Origin: Bimuria novae-zelandiae CBS 107.79 | Lineage: Eukaryota; Ascomycota; Dothideomycetes; Pleosporales; Didymosphaeriaceae | DNA: 64,000 nucleotides | NCBI GenBank assembly: GCA_010015655.1 | Contig: ML976686.1 | Span: forward strand, 1-64,000 | Reading direction: 5' to 3' | In this document: piece after piece, positions 1 to 13,272 of the stretch | Numbering within the stretch: position 1 is the stretch's first letter | Layout: each line of letters starts with the position of its first letter | The notes under the pieces: model-generated | What the model was told of the DNA's origin: nothing | Database searches by the model: none | Seen by the model: only the letters and a program-made list of their open reading frames with translations | Translations under genes and position numbers: made by a program

Positions 1-483
1 ATTTTCTTATTATTATTTTATTCTTATGTTAAACTTCTTACTACTATTTTCTAAACTTTTTATATTAATTTTATTTTATTATATATATATTTAAGTTATA
101 TATAAATGTTATTAAACACCTTTATTATAAACTATTTATTTATTATTAATCTATTATTCTAACTATTTTACTATTTTGCCCTTTACTTAATTTATTAATT
201 ATTTTAATAATTCTGTACCTTTTTTTATTATATATTTTTATTATTATTCTACTTTTTTTATTTTTTTATTTCTTTTATATATAAATTTTTTATATATTAT
301 ATATAAAATTATATATTTTTCTTTTTAACTTTTTCCTATTTTTCTTTTTATATTTTTACTATTATTACACCCTTTTACTTTTTTATTCTTTTTAGTTTAT
401 ACAAAACTTAAAATATATAGCCAAAATATATATAAAATTATATATTAATATATAAACTTTTTTTCTTTTTTTCTTTTATACCC
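1..483. other. AT-rich low-complexity DNA left of the helicase array
   Basis: Nearly pure A/T with T-rich tracts and many TATATA runs. I see no gene here. It lies just beyond the stop codon of the first TLH copy, so it is either its 3' flank or a more heavily RIP-mutated repeat. No true telomere array (tandem CCCTAA) is present at the window edge. Confidence 0.7.
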
Positions 484-3400
484 CTACTCTCCTAATAATC
501 GGGTAATCCAACAAAACTCAGCCACTAAACGGTTACTCTCTACCGAATCAAATGCCTGCTTTGTCCCTAAATATTAAACCAACCCATCTATTGACGATCT
601 ATTAACCCTCTTACATAATAATCTATTAACCTAATAGTTCCTAACGGAATCCTCGCTACCATGCACGATCCCTATTAATCCACCTACTAAAACACTATAA
701 TACTGGCATTCGCCGCCTGCTACCTACTAATAACGCCCTTGTCTATTCTCCTCCTATTAATGGCACATCTCCTGTGGCACCCCGCACTAAAAATAACCTA
801 AATATGGCTTATACTAGATCTACTACTTTATCTTCTTAATTAGCTCCTTTGCCTACTAGCTCTCTACTTGCTAATATTACTAAATGTCGTGTGCGCTCTA
901 TCCGTCGCCCGCATCCTTATATATCCTGTACTAATTTACCTACTACGCTAACTAACTACGTAACTATTCTATACTAGCGTACGCCTCTTGCTAGTTCTAT
1001 ATAAACCTCTACTATAGACCTCGTCGTGTCTACTCTTACTACTAGAATATACACTATACTACTTCCCTCTTAGTCTCCTTATCCCTCTTCCTCTTTACTT
1101 TAACCACGTTTATTTCTTCTCTATTACTACTATTCCTATTACTACCCTCCTTGCTCTCCTCCTCTTTTGTCTCTTTGCCTCCTTTATAAATATTATATTT
1201 CTCTTCCCCCTCTTTGCACCCTACCCGCTCTACTTCTCTACGATCTAAATACCCGCCTAATACTACCCGCCTACACGTCGCCGCCCCGCCTTCTCCTGCT
1301 AACGCTTACACTAACGCATGCTCCTTCTCCTCCTACTTGTCTTTAGCCACTTACTATGCCCCTTTCTATACTATTATAACTACCTTGCTCCGTGCCCTAT
1401 CTTATCCTACTTGGCCGCTCTCCTGCGCGTAATCCAACACGGAAAACAGCCAATTAATGTAGACGATGCACTAGATATTAGGAATATTAATACCTATCCC
1501 TAACGCGCTCGTGGCTATAATAACCCGCTTATTACCTAATATAAAATCTTTTAACATGCTTATCTTGCTAATGGCGTCGTAATAATACGTATGGCACCCT
1601 AACTATTACGCTAACGCCTTAACCTTACGCACTAAATTACTATATATTACTACCTTACCCTGCCTATACCTGCGTAACTTCTACCGCACCACGCCTAATA
1701 TTATCCCCTCTACCTCCTACTTCTTTACTACCCTCCCTACCTTAATTACCTAGTATACTACGTTCGTCCGCGCCGTCTCTACCTGGAACACCTTAACCTA
1801 GTTAGGATTAAAATACATTTGTTAGAATAACTTATCCTCTTTACTAGGTAGTAATATTACTATTAATAACACTATCTGCGTCTCCGCGGCCACTAACTTG
1901 CCTAACTACTATATTTGCTTGCGGAATATATACTGCTAATTTAATATAATGTGGCACTTATTAATTATAATCTAGTCTAACTACCGTGTTACTCTTAAAT
2001 AGTTTATAAATGTGGTAAACCCCTGCGTAATAGCTAACTTAGGCGTTACTAATACCACTACGACTGCGTTAAGCGGGCGCCGGCTCTTTTACGCTATACA
2101 TAATATCCCTAGCTTCCTACACTACTATATTATGTTGCCTTATAATATAATTAACGGGATAACAATAATGGTTGTGCCGCCCTACTTGGCCCACGCTAGT
2201 AATATAAACAACATGCTCTTACCCGCCCTTATTAATATTACCGCCACCACGGGGCTCTCTCCGCCCATAATGGCATTAATCGCCTCTTACTACACGCTTT
2301 AAAATATTACTATCTTACCTGCTATTCTTTACAACTACTCGGCGGTGTCTATTTTTCTTAACCTTCCCTACTAATCTATCCTGGCCTCGTTTGCCTTACT
2401 CTCGAATGGCGCCCTCTTTCACTTTCTACACCTATCCTCCTCGCTACTATCTAGCGAAAACCCTAAAAATCGATACTAATCCGTGCTTAATATCTAAAAC
2501 TACTATCGCCTGTCTACTATTATCTTAGCCTGCTCTATAATACCTTATACGTATACTATACCCGCCACGTGCGCCGTGTGCCTAGCCTATAAATCCGCTA
2601 CTAACGCTATTATATTCTTTTCGTTTTATACCTTGCTTTTATCTTCTTCTTTTGGCTAAAACGCCGCGGACCCGCGTAAAAACCATTAACTAATGCTAAT
2701 GGCGATCTTACAGTACGCGGCAATTATTAACGACTAGCCTAATCTAACGCTAGTCTCGCGTTTTAATACCTCTTATAACTAGTCCGTCGTCCACTTGCGC
2801 CCGTTAGGGTTGGCTAGTTATATATACGACGAAATTACCTTTTTCTTTTACACTATTGCCTCTATCCGCTGCTAAAACGGCAATACTAGCCATATGTAAT
2901 ATACTACTAACTCGCCCACCTCGCGTAGTAAATACTAGTAAATAATCTTAACGTTGCTGCTAACGGCATACCCTTTATGGTATCTTATTATAAACACTAT
3001 CTTACTATCCTCGACAAATATATTACGGTGGCCCCCTTTAACTATGTTACTGTGCCAGATACTTATAATCTTGGGTCCTCTAGTTAGCTATCCACCTATA
3101 ATATGCATTAACGTAATTAACTTCTCCCTAAATATAACTACCTAGTCTATATACTACCTAACCTCTTATAGGTTAACGCCTAAACGAGTGCCTAGCTTTA
3201 TAAACTAGTCCTTAATCTAGGCGTCCTGACTAACCTACTTATATAACTACTACTCCCTATTTACGGGCATGCGGGTGCGCTAGTCTTTTAAAAAATTCTA
3301 CCCTAGTTACTTATTAGTTAAATTATCGCGTAAACTCTCCTATAGGATACTGGGGACGGGCTCGGCAGACGGGCTATTACTAAATAATAAATCCTCTATT

Positions 3401-5181
3401 AATAACTACTAACTCTCCTTCCTTAACCCGTGCACCATGCTGCGGAACTGGGCCATGGTAAACTATAGCTCCTTATATAATAACTCGTTCTACTCTACCC
3501 ACTCTACATGGCCGCGTAACGTCGTGTTATAATAGATCTTTAGCCCGTACGTCCGCAAATCCAATATCCACTACATGGGGCTATGGCTACCGCGCACTAT
3601 AAACCTATTTATTATCTATTAGACGTGCTGCAAACACCCTTTTGGCCGGCCCTATCGCTAGGTGCTATCCCTATCGCTCTTATACGCGCTATTACTGTCT
3701 ATATCGTCTCTTACGAATATATTTAATAATTCTAACGCTTACTGCACTACCATAAACCAGGTAACCTTAATAACAGCTAATAAAATAGGCAGGTACTATT
3801 TAGCGCCCTTCTACCCGTCCTCCTTTACCCCTAATATAGCTAATACACATACTAACGGGCTGTCGTACTCTTTGCGGGTAATAAACTGGCTTAATAATAT
3901 AATATAAAACGCTAAATATAATTTCTTAATACTTAATAACGCTTTACGCTTGCCTATAATTCCACCCTCTTTTGCCTCCTACTTAACCTTTATCTCTCCC
4001 ACTACACTGTCTGCGTTGTCTATTATTACCTTATCTATACTACCGTCTCCGTTTCCTATCTCTTTTATCTCTTCCTCCTCTTTCTTCTCTTTCTTCTTTT
4101 TTTTCTCTTTCTCCTCTTTCTTCTCTTTCTCCTCTTCCTCCTTTGCCGCTCCTCTTGCCGCCTTTACTAAAGCCTCCCACGCCTCGCGCTATCGCTGGGT
4201 AAACTAATACGTAGGGCTCTTCCACGCGTGCGCTTGCTGCGTTTACTAAAAAAATATTAATATCTACTTTTATAGCTAGGCATGGTCGCTAACTATCTTC
4301 TTATCTATATATGGCTATAATGGCGTGAACCGCGTTTAGTGCTTCTCCGTCTAGATCGCTTCTAATCGCACGAATATCCCCGTGCAGTGGATAATAGACG
4401 CCTAGCTAAACTACGCTAACCTATTTATAGCCTCTTATATAGTAGCCGCTATAGGCTCCTCTTTAGCTTTAGGCTCTTCTACGCTTGCTAATAATTCGGG
4501 CTACTCTATGCCTACTAAATATAGTATCTACCTAGTCTGCTCTAATTACGAATTTACTTTATCCCGCGCGCTATTTTAGATTATTATCCTAGCCTACTTC
4601 TGCACGTTAGCCCACGCCTTGTCTATGTTCTTACTAACGCTTGCCTACCTGGCCTCGCCGTCCACGGGTTCGGGGGTGGAGTCGGGTTAGTAGACCTCGA
4701 AATACTACGAACTGGCGCCTTAGGCGAATAATCGCTAGTAATAGACGGCTTTATAACCCTGCTTATTGCGTAACTATATGCGCTTTTACTTTATTTAACT
4801 GAGATAACTACCTCTACCTACTAGTAACTAATTATGCACCTTTTACTAATGCTTCCTTATAACCTCTTTACTTTAAAATATCTAATAACATCGATCTGGA
4901 TCTAATTGGCATATTAACCTATCCGTATACACTAGTAACTAGCTAATAGGCTTAATAGTCTAACAGGGCGCCTCTAGCTCGCCAGCATACTGTATTAAAC
5001 CGGCCTAGCTACTAAGCTTGTCTACTACCAGCTACGCTTTCTTACTACTAAGCCTGTAAACACGCTATAAATAGCTTCTGGCCTGGCTAAGTAAAACCCT
5101 GTACCTGCATTCTTTGCATATCGCTAATGAATACTTAGGTAAATGTTTAAAATACTCGCTTATAATACTGCTTTTTGCCAT
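484..5181 (-). pseudogene. Telomere-linked RecQ-like helicase, full length, RIP-inactivated (unit 1)
   Basis: From the ATG at 5181 to the TAG at 484 is 4,698 nt, exactly 1,566 codons. Every motif I find lies in that one frame, so damage is by substitution, not indels. In order: an N-terminal zinc-like CxxC at residues 22-25 (ICKEC) with later His positions turned to Tyr, as in OrsD/DUF3505-type N-termini; an E/K-rich linker; a Walker A loop with AGKS at 986-989; a DECH box eroded to NKCH at 1074-1077; motif V (ATSALGIG) at 1223; motif VI (AQESG) at 1252-1256; and a C-terminal domain containing TKQAFDSVESNRL just before the stop. TLH genes encode RecQ-family DNA helicases found next to fungal telomeres. 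Dozens of TAG/TAA codons make this copy non-functional. The family call is strong; the exact original stop is less sure. Confidence 0.85.
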
Positions 5182-5251
5182 AATGGCGGGCTCGACGCTA
5201 CTGCGGGTAGGTCCTAATAATAGGTCCCTATTGCACTATATAGCCTTTTTA

Positions 5252-5281
5252 ACGCGTGGAATTCTTCGCAACTTAACGCGT
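5252..5281. promoter_or_regulatory. Pair of ACGCGT (MCB-like) boxes upstream of TLH unit 1
   Basis: ACGCGT occurs at 5252-5257 and 5276-5281, 71-100 nt upstream of the TLH start codon. The same spaced pair recurs in all five units. ACGCGT is the MluI cell-cycle box bound by MBF in yeasts. It contains no CpA on either strand, so its survival under RIP does not by itself show selection. Confidence 0.35.
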
Positions 5282-5354
5282 CTTTGCTTGTACTACGTGT
5301 TGGTTACTATTTTAGAGCCGCCTCCGGTGTCTAATCGCCGCCTTATTATATTTA

Positions 5355-5380
5355 CCCTAACCCTAACGCGCAACCCTAAC
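5355..5380. repeat. Telomere-like motif upstream of TLH unit 1
   Basis: Reads CCCTAACCCTAA, then CGCGCAA, then CCCTAAC: three C-strand telomere repeats, one degenerate. It lies about 175 nt upstream of the start codon, is kept in all five units, and is oriented opposite to the GGGTTAG stub at each unit's right end. Confidence 0.7.
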
Positions 5381-5632
5381 ACCTATAACTATATAATTTT
5401 TAGCGCTGTAAATTAGCTAGAACGTGTAACTTAACGTGCTAAATCTATAGCCTAAATTTTAGGTTAATTAGCCTATGGGAACCTAACTAGACCGGCGAGT
5501 AAGTATTTACTAGACTTAGCCTACGTGATAAAATATACGCACAGGAATTGGCCTAGCGCGGATATTCTATCCCTAATAAAGTTAACTACAAAACTAGACT
5601 TAGCCCTGACTCCAGTTACAGCCCTGGGTTAG

Positions 5633-8600
5633 GATTAAAATGCATCTATTAGAATAACTTATTCTCTTTACTAGGCGGCAACGTTACTATTAATAACACT
5701 ATCTACGTCTCTGTAACCACTAACTTGCCTAACTACTATATCTGCTTGCGGAATGTATACCGCCAATTTAACATAATATAGCACTTGTTAATTATAATCC
5801 AGTTTAACTATCGTGTTACTCTTAAATGGTTCACGAATATGGTAAACCCCTACGTAACAGCCAACTCGGGCGTTACTAATACTACCATGGCTACGTTGGG
5901 CGGGCGCCGGCTCTCCTACGCTATACACAATATCCCTAGCTTCCTACACTATTATATTATGTCGCCTTATAATGTAATTAATAGAATAATAACGATAGTC
6001 GTGCCGCCCTGCTCGGCCCACGCTAATAATATAAATAACATGCTCTTACCTGCCCCTATTAGTATTACTACTACTACGGGGCTTTCTTCGCCCACGATGG
6101 TATTAATTGCCTCTCGCTATACGCTTTAAAATATTACCGTCTTGCCTGCCATCCTCTATAACTACTCGGTGGTGTCTATCTTTCTTAACCTTCCCCACTA
6201 ATCTATCCTGGCCTTATCCGTCTTGCTCTTAAATGGCGCCCTCTTTTACTTCCTGCACCTATCCTCCTTGCTACTATTTGGCGGAAACCCTAAAAATCAA
6301 TGCCAATCCGTGCTTAATATCTAAAACTACTATTACCTATCTACTACTACCCTGGCCTGCTCTATAATACCTCGTGCGTATACTATACCCGCCACGTGCG
6401 CCGTGTGCCTGGCCTGTAAATCTACTACTAACGCTATCGTGTTTTCTTTATTCTATGCCTCGCTTTTATTTCCTTCTTTTAGCTAAAACGCCGCGGACCC
6501 GCGCAAAAACCGTTAACTAATACTAATAGTAATCTTATAGTACGCGGCAATTATTAATGGCTGGCCTAATCTAACACTAGTCTCGCGTTTTAACACCTCT
6601 TATAACTAGTCCGTCGTCTACTTGCGCCCGTTGGGGTTGGCTGGCCATATATACAACGAAATTACCTTCTTTTTCTACACTATCGCCTCTATCTACTACT
6701 GGAACAGCAATACTAGCCATATATAATACACTACTAACTCGCCTACCTCGCGCGGTAAATACTAGTGGATAATCTTAATATTACTGCTAACGGCATACTC
6801 TTTGTAATATCTTATTATAAACACTACCTTGCTATCCTCGACGAATATATTACGGTGGCCCCCTTTAACTATGTTGCTGTGCTAGATACTTATAATCTTG
6901 GGTCCTCTAGCTGGCTGTCCGCCTATAATATATATTAACGTAATTAACTTCTCCCTAAATATAACTCCTTAGTCTATATACCGCCTAACCTCTTGCGGGT
7001 TGACGCCTAAACAGGTGCCTAGCTTTATAAACTAGTCCCTAATCTAGGCGTCCTAACTAACCCGCTTATATAACTATTACTTCCTGTCTACGGGCATGCG
7101 GGTGCGCTAGTCTTTTAAAAAATTCTACCCTAGTTACTTATTAGTTAGATTATTGCGTAAACTTTCTTACGGGATACTGGGGACAGGCTTAGCGAACAGG
7201 CTATTACTAAATAATAAATCCTTTATTAATAACTACCAACTCTCCTCCCTTAACCCGTGCACCATGCTACGGAACTAGGCCATGGTAAACTATAGCTCCT
7301 TATATAATAACTCATCCTACCCTACTCACTCTACATGGCCGCGTAACGTCGTGTTATAATAGATCTTTAGCCCGTACGTCCGCAAATCCAATATCTACTA
7401 CATGGGGCTATGGCTACCGCGCACTATAAACCTATTTATTATCTACTAGACGTGCTGCAAATACCCTTTCGGCCGGCCCTATTATTAGGTGCTGTCCCTA
7501 TCGCTCTCGTACGCGCTATCGCTATCCATATCGTCTCTTATAAATATATCTAATAATTCCAACGCCTATTACACTACTATAAACTAGGTAACCTTAATAA
7601 CGGCCAATAAAATAGGCGGGTACTATTTGGCGCCCTTCCACCTGTCCTCCTTTACCCCTAATACGGCCAATACACATACTAACGGGCTGTTGTACTCTTT
7701 ACAGGTAATAGACTAGCTTAATAATGCGATGCAAAACGCTAAACATAATTTCTTAATACTTAATAACGCTTTACGCTCGCCTATGATTCCACCCTCCTCT
7801 ACCTCCTACTTAGCCTCTATTTCTCTTACTACACTATCTACGTTATCTATTATTACCTTATCTACACCGCCGTCTCTATTTTCTATCTCTTTTATTTCTT
7901 TCTTCTCTTTCTCTTCTTTCTTTTCTTTCTCCTCTTTTTTCTCTTCTTCCTCTTCCTTCTCTTCCTCCTCTGCCGCTCCTCCTACCGCCTTTACTAAAGC
8001 CTCCTACGCCTCGCGCTGCTACTGGGTAAACTAGTATATAGGGCTCTTCCACGCGTGCGCTTGCTACGTCTACTAAAAAAATATTAATATTTACTTCTAT
8101 AGCCAGGCATGGTCGCTAACTACCTTTTTATCTATATATAGCTATAATAGCGTGAACTGCGTCTAGTGCTTCTCTATCTAGATTACTTTTAATCGCACGA
8201 ATATCTCCGTGCGATAGATAACGGACGCCTAGCTAAACTACGCCAACCTATTTATAGCCTCTTACATGGCGGCCGCCACAGGCTCCTCTTTAGCTTTAGG
8301 CTCTTCTACACTTACTAATAATTTAGGCCACTCTATGCCTACTAAATACGGTATTTACCTAGTCTACTCTAGCTATAGATTCACTTTATCCCGCGCCCTG
8401 TCCTAGATTATCGTCCTAGCCCGCTTTTACACGTTGGCCCACGCCTTGTCTATATTCCTGCCAACGCTTGCCCACCCGGCCTCGCCGTCCACGGGTTTAG
8501 GGGTGGAGTTGGGTTAGTAGACCTCGAAATACTGCGAACCGGCGCCTTGGGCGAATAATCGCTGGCAATGGATGGCTTTGTAACCCTACTTATTACGTAA

Positions 8601-9008
8601 CTATATGCGCTTCTACTCTATTCGACTGGGATAACTACCTCTGCCTACTAGTAACCAATTATACACCTTTTGCCAATACTTCCTTATAACCTCTTTGCTT
8701 TAAAATATCTAGTAACATTGATCTGGATCTAATTGGCACATTAACCCGTTTGTATACACTAGCAACTGGCTAATAGGCTTAATAGTCTAACGGGGCGCCT
8801 CTAGCTTACTGGCATACTATATTAAACTGGCCTAGCTACTAAGCTTATCTGCTACTAGCTGCGCTTCCTTACTACTAAGCCTGTAGACACGCTATAAATG
8901 GCTTCTAGCCTGGCTAGGTAAAACCCTGTACCTGCATTCTTTGCATATCGCTAATAAATGCTTAGGTAAATATTTAAAATACTCGCTTGTAATACTGCTT
9001 TTCGCTAT
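5633..9008 (-). pseudogene. TLH helicase copy 2, C-terminus truncated, RIP-inactivated
   Basis: Homologous to unit 1 from the start-codon position (9008, now ATA instead of ATG) leftwards through the N-terminal zinc region, E/K linker and Walker A region. It stops at 5633, just short of helicase motifs V and VI. The junction reads ccctgggttag followed by gattaaaa, so the truncation falls on GTTAGG, which also occurs inside unit 1 at 1801-1806. This copy would lack the C-terminal half of the helicase core even without RIP. Confidence 0.8.
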
Positions 9009-9181
9009 AATGGCGGGCTCGACGCTACTACGGGTAGGTCCTAATAATAGGTCCCTATTACACTGTATGGCCTTTTTAACGCGTGGAATTCTTCGCGACT
9101 TAACGCGTCTTTGCTTGTGCTACGTGTTGGTTACTATTTTAGAGCCGCCTCTAGTGTCTAATCGCTACCTTATTATGTTTA

Positions 9182-9207
9182 CCCTAACCCTAACGCGCAA
9201 CCCTAAC
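9182..9207. repeat. Telomere-like motif upstream of TLH unit 2
   Basis: Same three-repeat C-strand motif as at 5355, about 175 nt upstream of the unit 2 start-codon position. Confidence 0.65.
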
Positions 9208-9459
9208 ACCTATAACTATATAGTTTCTAGCGCTACAAATTGGCTAGGACGTGTAACTTAACGTGCTAAATCTATAGCCTAAATTTTGGGTTAATTAGCC
9301 TATGGGAACCTAACTAGACTAGCGAGTAAGTGTTTACTAGACTTAGCCTACGTGATAAAATATACGCACAGGAATTGGCCTAGCGCGGATATTCTATCCC
9401 TAACAAAGTTAACTATAAAACTGGACTTAGCCCTGACTCTAGTTGCAGCCCTGGGTTAG

Positions 9460-12400
9460 AACACCTTAACCTAGTTAGTATTAAAATGCATTTGTTAGAA
9501 TAACTCATCCTCTTCGCTAGGTAGTAACGTTATTATTAATAACACTATTTGCGTCTCCGCGGCCACTAACTTGCCTAACTACTATATCTACTTATAAAAT
9601 ATGTACCGCCGATTTAACACAATGTGGCACTCGTTAATTATAATCTAGTCTAACTACTATATTACTCTTAAATAGTTTACGAATATAGTAAACCCTTACG
9701 TAATAGCCAACTCGGGCGTTACTAACACTACTATGGCTACGTTGGGCGGGCGCCGGCTCTCCTACGCTGCATATAATATTCCCAGCTTTTTACACCGCCG
9801 TATTATGTCGCCTCGTAATATAATTAATAGGATAACGACGATAGTTATACTACCCTACTTAGCCCACGCTAGTAACATAAATAACATGCTTTTACCCGCC
9901 CCTATTGGCATTACTACTACTATAGGGCTCTCTTTACCCACGATGGCATTAATTGCCTCTCGCTACACGCTTTAAAATATTACTATCTTACCTGCTATCC
10001 TTTATAACTACTTGGCGGTGTCTATCTTTCTTAACCTTTCCCACTAATCTATCCTGGCCTCGTCCGCCTTACTCTTAAACAGCGCCCTTTTTCGCTTCCT
10101 GCACTCATCCTCCTCGCTACTATTTAGTAGAAACCCTAAAAATTAATGCTAATTTATACTTAATATCTAAAACTACTATTGCCTGTCTACTATTACCCTA
10201 GCCTGCTCTATAATACCTCGTGCGTATACTATACCCGCTATATACGCCGTGTGCCCAGCCTATAAATCCGCTACTAATACTTTTATATTCTCTTTATTCT
10301 ATACCTTGCTTTTATCTTCTTTTTCTAGCTAAAACGCCGCGGACCCGCGCAAAAACTGTTAACTAATACTAATAGCAATCTTATAATACGCGGTAATTAT
10401 TAATAACTAGCCTAATCTAACGCTGGTCTCGCGTTTTAACACCTCTTATAACTAGTCCGTCGTCCACTTGCGCTCGTTAGGGTTGGCTAACTATATATAT
10501 AACAAAATCGCCTTCTTTTTCCACACTATCGCCTCCATCCGCTGCTGGAACAGCAACACTAGCCATATATAATATACTACTAACTCGCCCACCTCGCGCG
10601 GTAAATACTAGTAAATAATCTTAACGTCGCCACTAACGGCATACCCTTTATAGTATCTTATTATAAACACTATCTTGCTATCCTCGACAAATATATTATA
10701 GTGGCCCCCTTTAACTATGTTACTATGCCAGATACTTATGATCTCGGGCCCTCTGGCTGGCTACTCGCCCGTAATATACATTAACGCGATTAACTTCTCC
10801 CTAAATATAACTACCTAGTTTATATACCGCCTAACCTCTTATTAGTTAACGCCCGAACGAGTGCCTAGCTTTATAAACTAGTCCCTAATCTAGGTATCCT
10901 GGTTAACCCGCTTATATAACTATTACTCCCTATTTACGGGCATGCGGGTGCGCTAGTCTTTTAAAAAATTCCACCCTAATTACTTGTTAGTTAGATTATT
11001 GCGTAAACTCTCCTATAGGATGCTGGGGACAGGCTCGGCGGATAGGCCGTTACTAAATAATAAATCCTCTATTAATAACTACTAACTCTCCTCCCTTAAC
11101 CCGTGCACCATGCTACAGAACTAGGCCATAGTAAACTATAGCTCCTTATATAATAGCTTGTCCTGCCTTACCCACTCTACATGGCCGCGTAACGTCGTGT
11201 TGTAATGGATCTTTAGCCCGTACGTCCGCAAATCCAACATCCACTATATGGGGCTATGGCTATCGCGCACCATAAACCTGTCCATTATTTACTAGACCTG
11301 CTATAAATACCCTTTTAATTGGCCCTATTACTAGGTGCTATCCCCATCGCTCTTATATGCACTATTACTATTTATATTATCTTCTATAAATATATCTAAC
11401 AATTTCAACGCCTGCTACACCACTATAAACTAAGTAACCTTAATAATAGCTAATAAAATAGGTGGGTACTATTCGGCGCCCTTCTACCCGTCCTTCTTTA
11501 CCCCTAACATGGTTAATACACACACTAACGGGCTATCGTACTCTTTACGGGTAATAAACTGGCTTAATAATACAATGCAAAACGCTAAACACAATTTCTT
11601 AATACTTAATAACGCTTTACGCTCGCCCATAATTCTAGTCTTTTTTACTTCTTACTTGGCCTCTATCTCTCCCACCGCACTATCTGCGTCGTTTATTATT
11701 ACCTTATCTATACTACTATTTTCGTCTCCTATCTCTTTTATCTCTTCCTTCTCTTCCTCCTCTTCCTTCTCTTCCTTCTCTACCGCTCCTTTTACTGCCT
11801 TTACTAACGCCTCCCACGCCTCGCGCTATTACTAGGTAAACTAGTACGTAGGGCTCTTTTACGCGTGCGCTTACTACGTCTACTAAAAAAATATTAATAT
11901 TTGCTTCTACAGTCGGGCATGATTACTAACCGCCTTTTTATTTATATATAGCTATAATAGCGTAAACTGTGTTTAGTGCTTCTTTATCTAGATTGCTTTT
12001 AATCGCACGAATATCCCCGTGCGGTGGATAACAAACGCCTGGCTAAACTACGCTAACCTATCTATAGCCTCTTATATAGCGGCCGCCATAGGCTCCTTTT
12101 TGGCTTTAGGCTCTTTTACGCTTACTAATAATTTAGGCCACTCTATACTTACTAAATATAGTATTTACTTAGTCTATTTTAGTTACGGGTTTACCTCGTC
12201 TCGCGCGCCGTCCTGGATTATCGTCTTAGCCTACTTCTACACGTTGGCCCACGCCTTATTTATGTTCCTGCCAACGCTTGCCCACCCGGCCTCGCCGTCC
12301 ACGGGTTCGGGGGTAGGTTTGGGTTAGTGGACCTCAAAATACTGCAAACCGGCGCCCTGGGCCAATAATCGTTGGTAATAGACGCGCCTCTAACCCTAAT

Positions 12401-12821
12401 CGCTACGTAACTATATGCTTTACTTCTCTAATTAACGTGGATGGCTACCTCTACCTACTAGTAACTAACTATAAACATGGCGCTAATGGTTCTTTATAAC
12501 GCGGAAACTTTAAACAATTTAACAATACTAGCCTAGGGCTAATTGGCACATTAATCTGTCTGTGTATACTAGTAACTAGCTAATAGGTTTAATGCTCTAA
12601 CTAGGCACCTCTAGCTTGCCGGCATACTAAAGTAAACTAGTCTAGCTACTAAGCTTATCTACTACTAACTACGCTCGCGTGCGCCTAACACTCTAATAAA
12701 TTTATTATAAATAGTTACTTGCCTAGCTAGGCTAAACCCCGTACCTACACTCTTTGTATATCGCTAATAAATACTTGGGTAAATATTTAAAATACTCGCT
12801 TGCGATGCTGCTCTTTGCCAT
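9460..12821 (-). pseudogene. TLH helicase copy 3, C-terminus truncated, RIP-inactivated
   Basis: The start codon ATG survives at 12821 and the frame runs left through the zinc region, E/K linker, helicase N-lobe and Walker A region to the unit junction at 9460. The left end corresponds to unit 1 position about 1783, slightly further into the gene than unit 2. Motifs V/VI and the C-terminal domain are missing. Its N-terminal third and upstream region resemble units 4-5 rather than units 1-2, so it carries the second subtype at its 5' end. Confidence 0.8.
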
Positions 12822-12994
12822 AATGGCGAGCTTAACGCTACTATAGGTGGGTTCTAATAATAGGTCCCTATCGCACTATATGGCCTTTTTAACGCGTGGA
12901 ATTTTTTACGACTTAACGCGTCTTTACTTATACTACGCGTTAGTCTCTATTTTAGAGCTACCTCTAGTGTCTAATTACCGCCTTATTATATTTA

Positions 12995-13020
12995 CCCTAA
13001 CCCTAACGCGCAACCCTAAC
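12995..13020. repeat. Telomere-like motif upstream of TLH unit 3
   Basis: Same motif as at 5355, about 174 nt upstream of the unit 3 start codon. Confidence 0.65.
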
Positions 13021-13272
13021 GCCTATAACTATATATTATTTAGTGCTATAAATTAGCTAGGACGTGTAACTTAGTGTGCTAAATCTATTACTAAAATTTT
13101 AGGTTAATTAGACTATAGGAACCTATTAACATATGGGGTTAACTATTTTTAATATACGGGCTACGTTCTTAGATATACATAGAAGAATTGGCCTAGCGCG
13201 GATATTCTATCCCTAACAAAACCAGGATCCTATTAATATGTAGGGCTACATGTTCATGCAGCCCTGGGTTAG

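Noticed and set aside
1..483. Chromosome end / telomere
   Set aside because: No tandem CCCTAA or TTAGGG repeats; only AT-rich DNA.
3950..4207. Plus-strand ORF rich in Phe/Ser (and its equals at 7729 and 11509)
   Set aside because: It is antisense to the charged Glu/Lys linker of TLH; low complexity and no family resemblance.
5114..5416. Plus-strand ORF of about 100 codons repeated in each TLH unit (8941, 15537, 12847, 18558)
   Set aside because: Repeats only because the units repeat. It is antisense to the TLH start region and upstream sequence, and the true zinc motif is on the minus strand.
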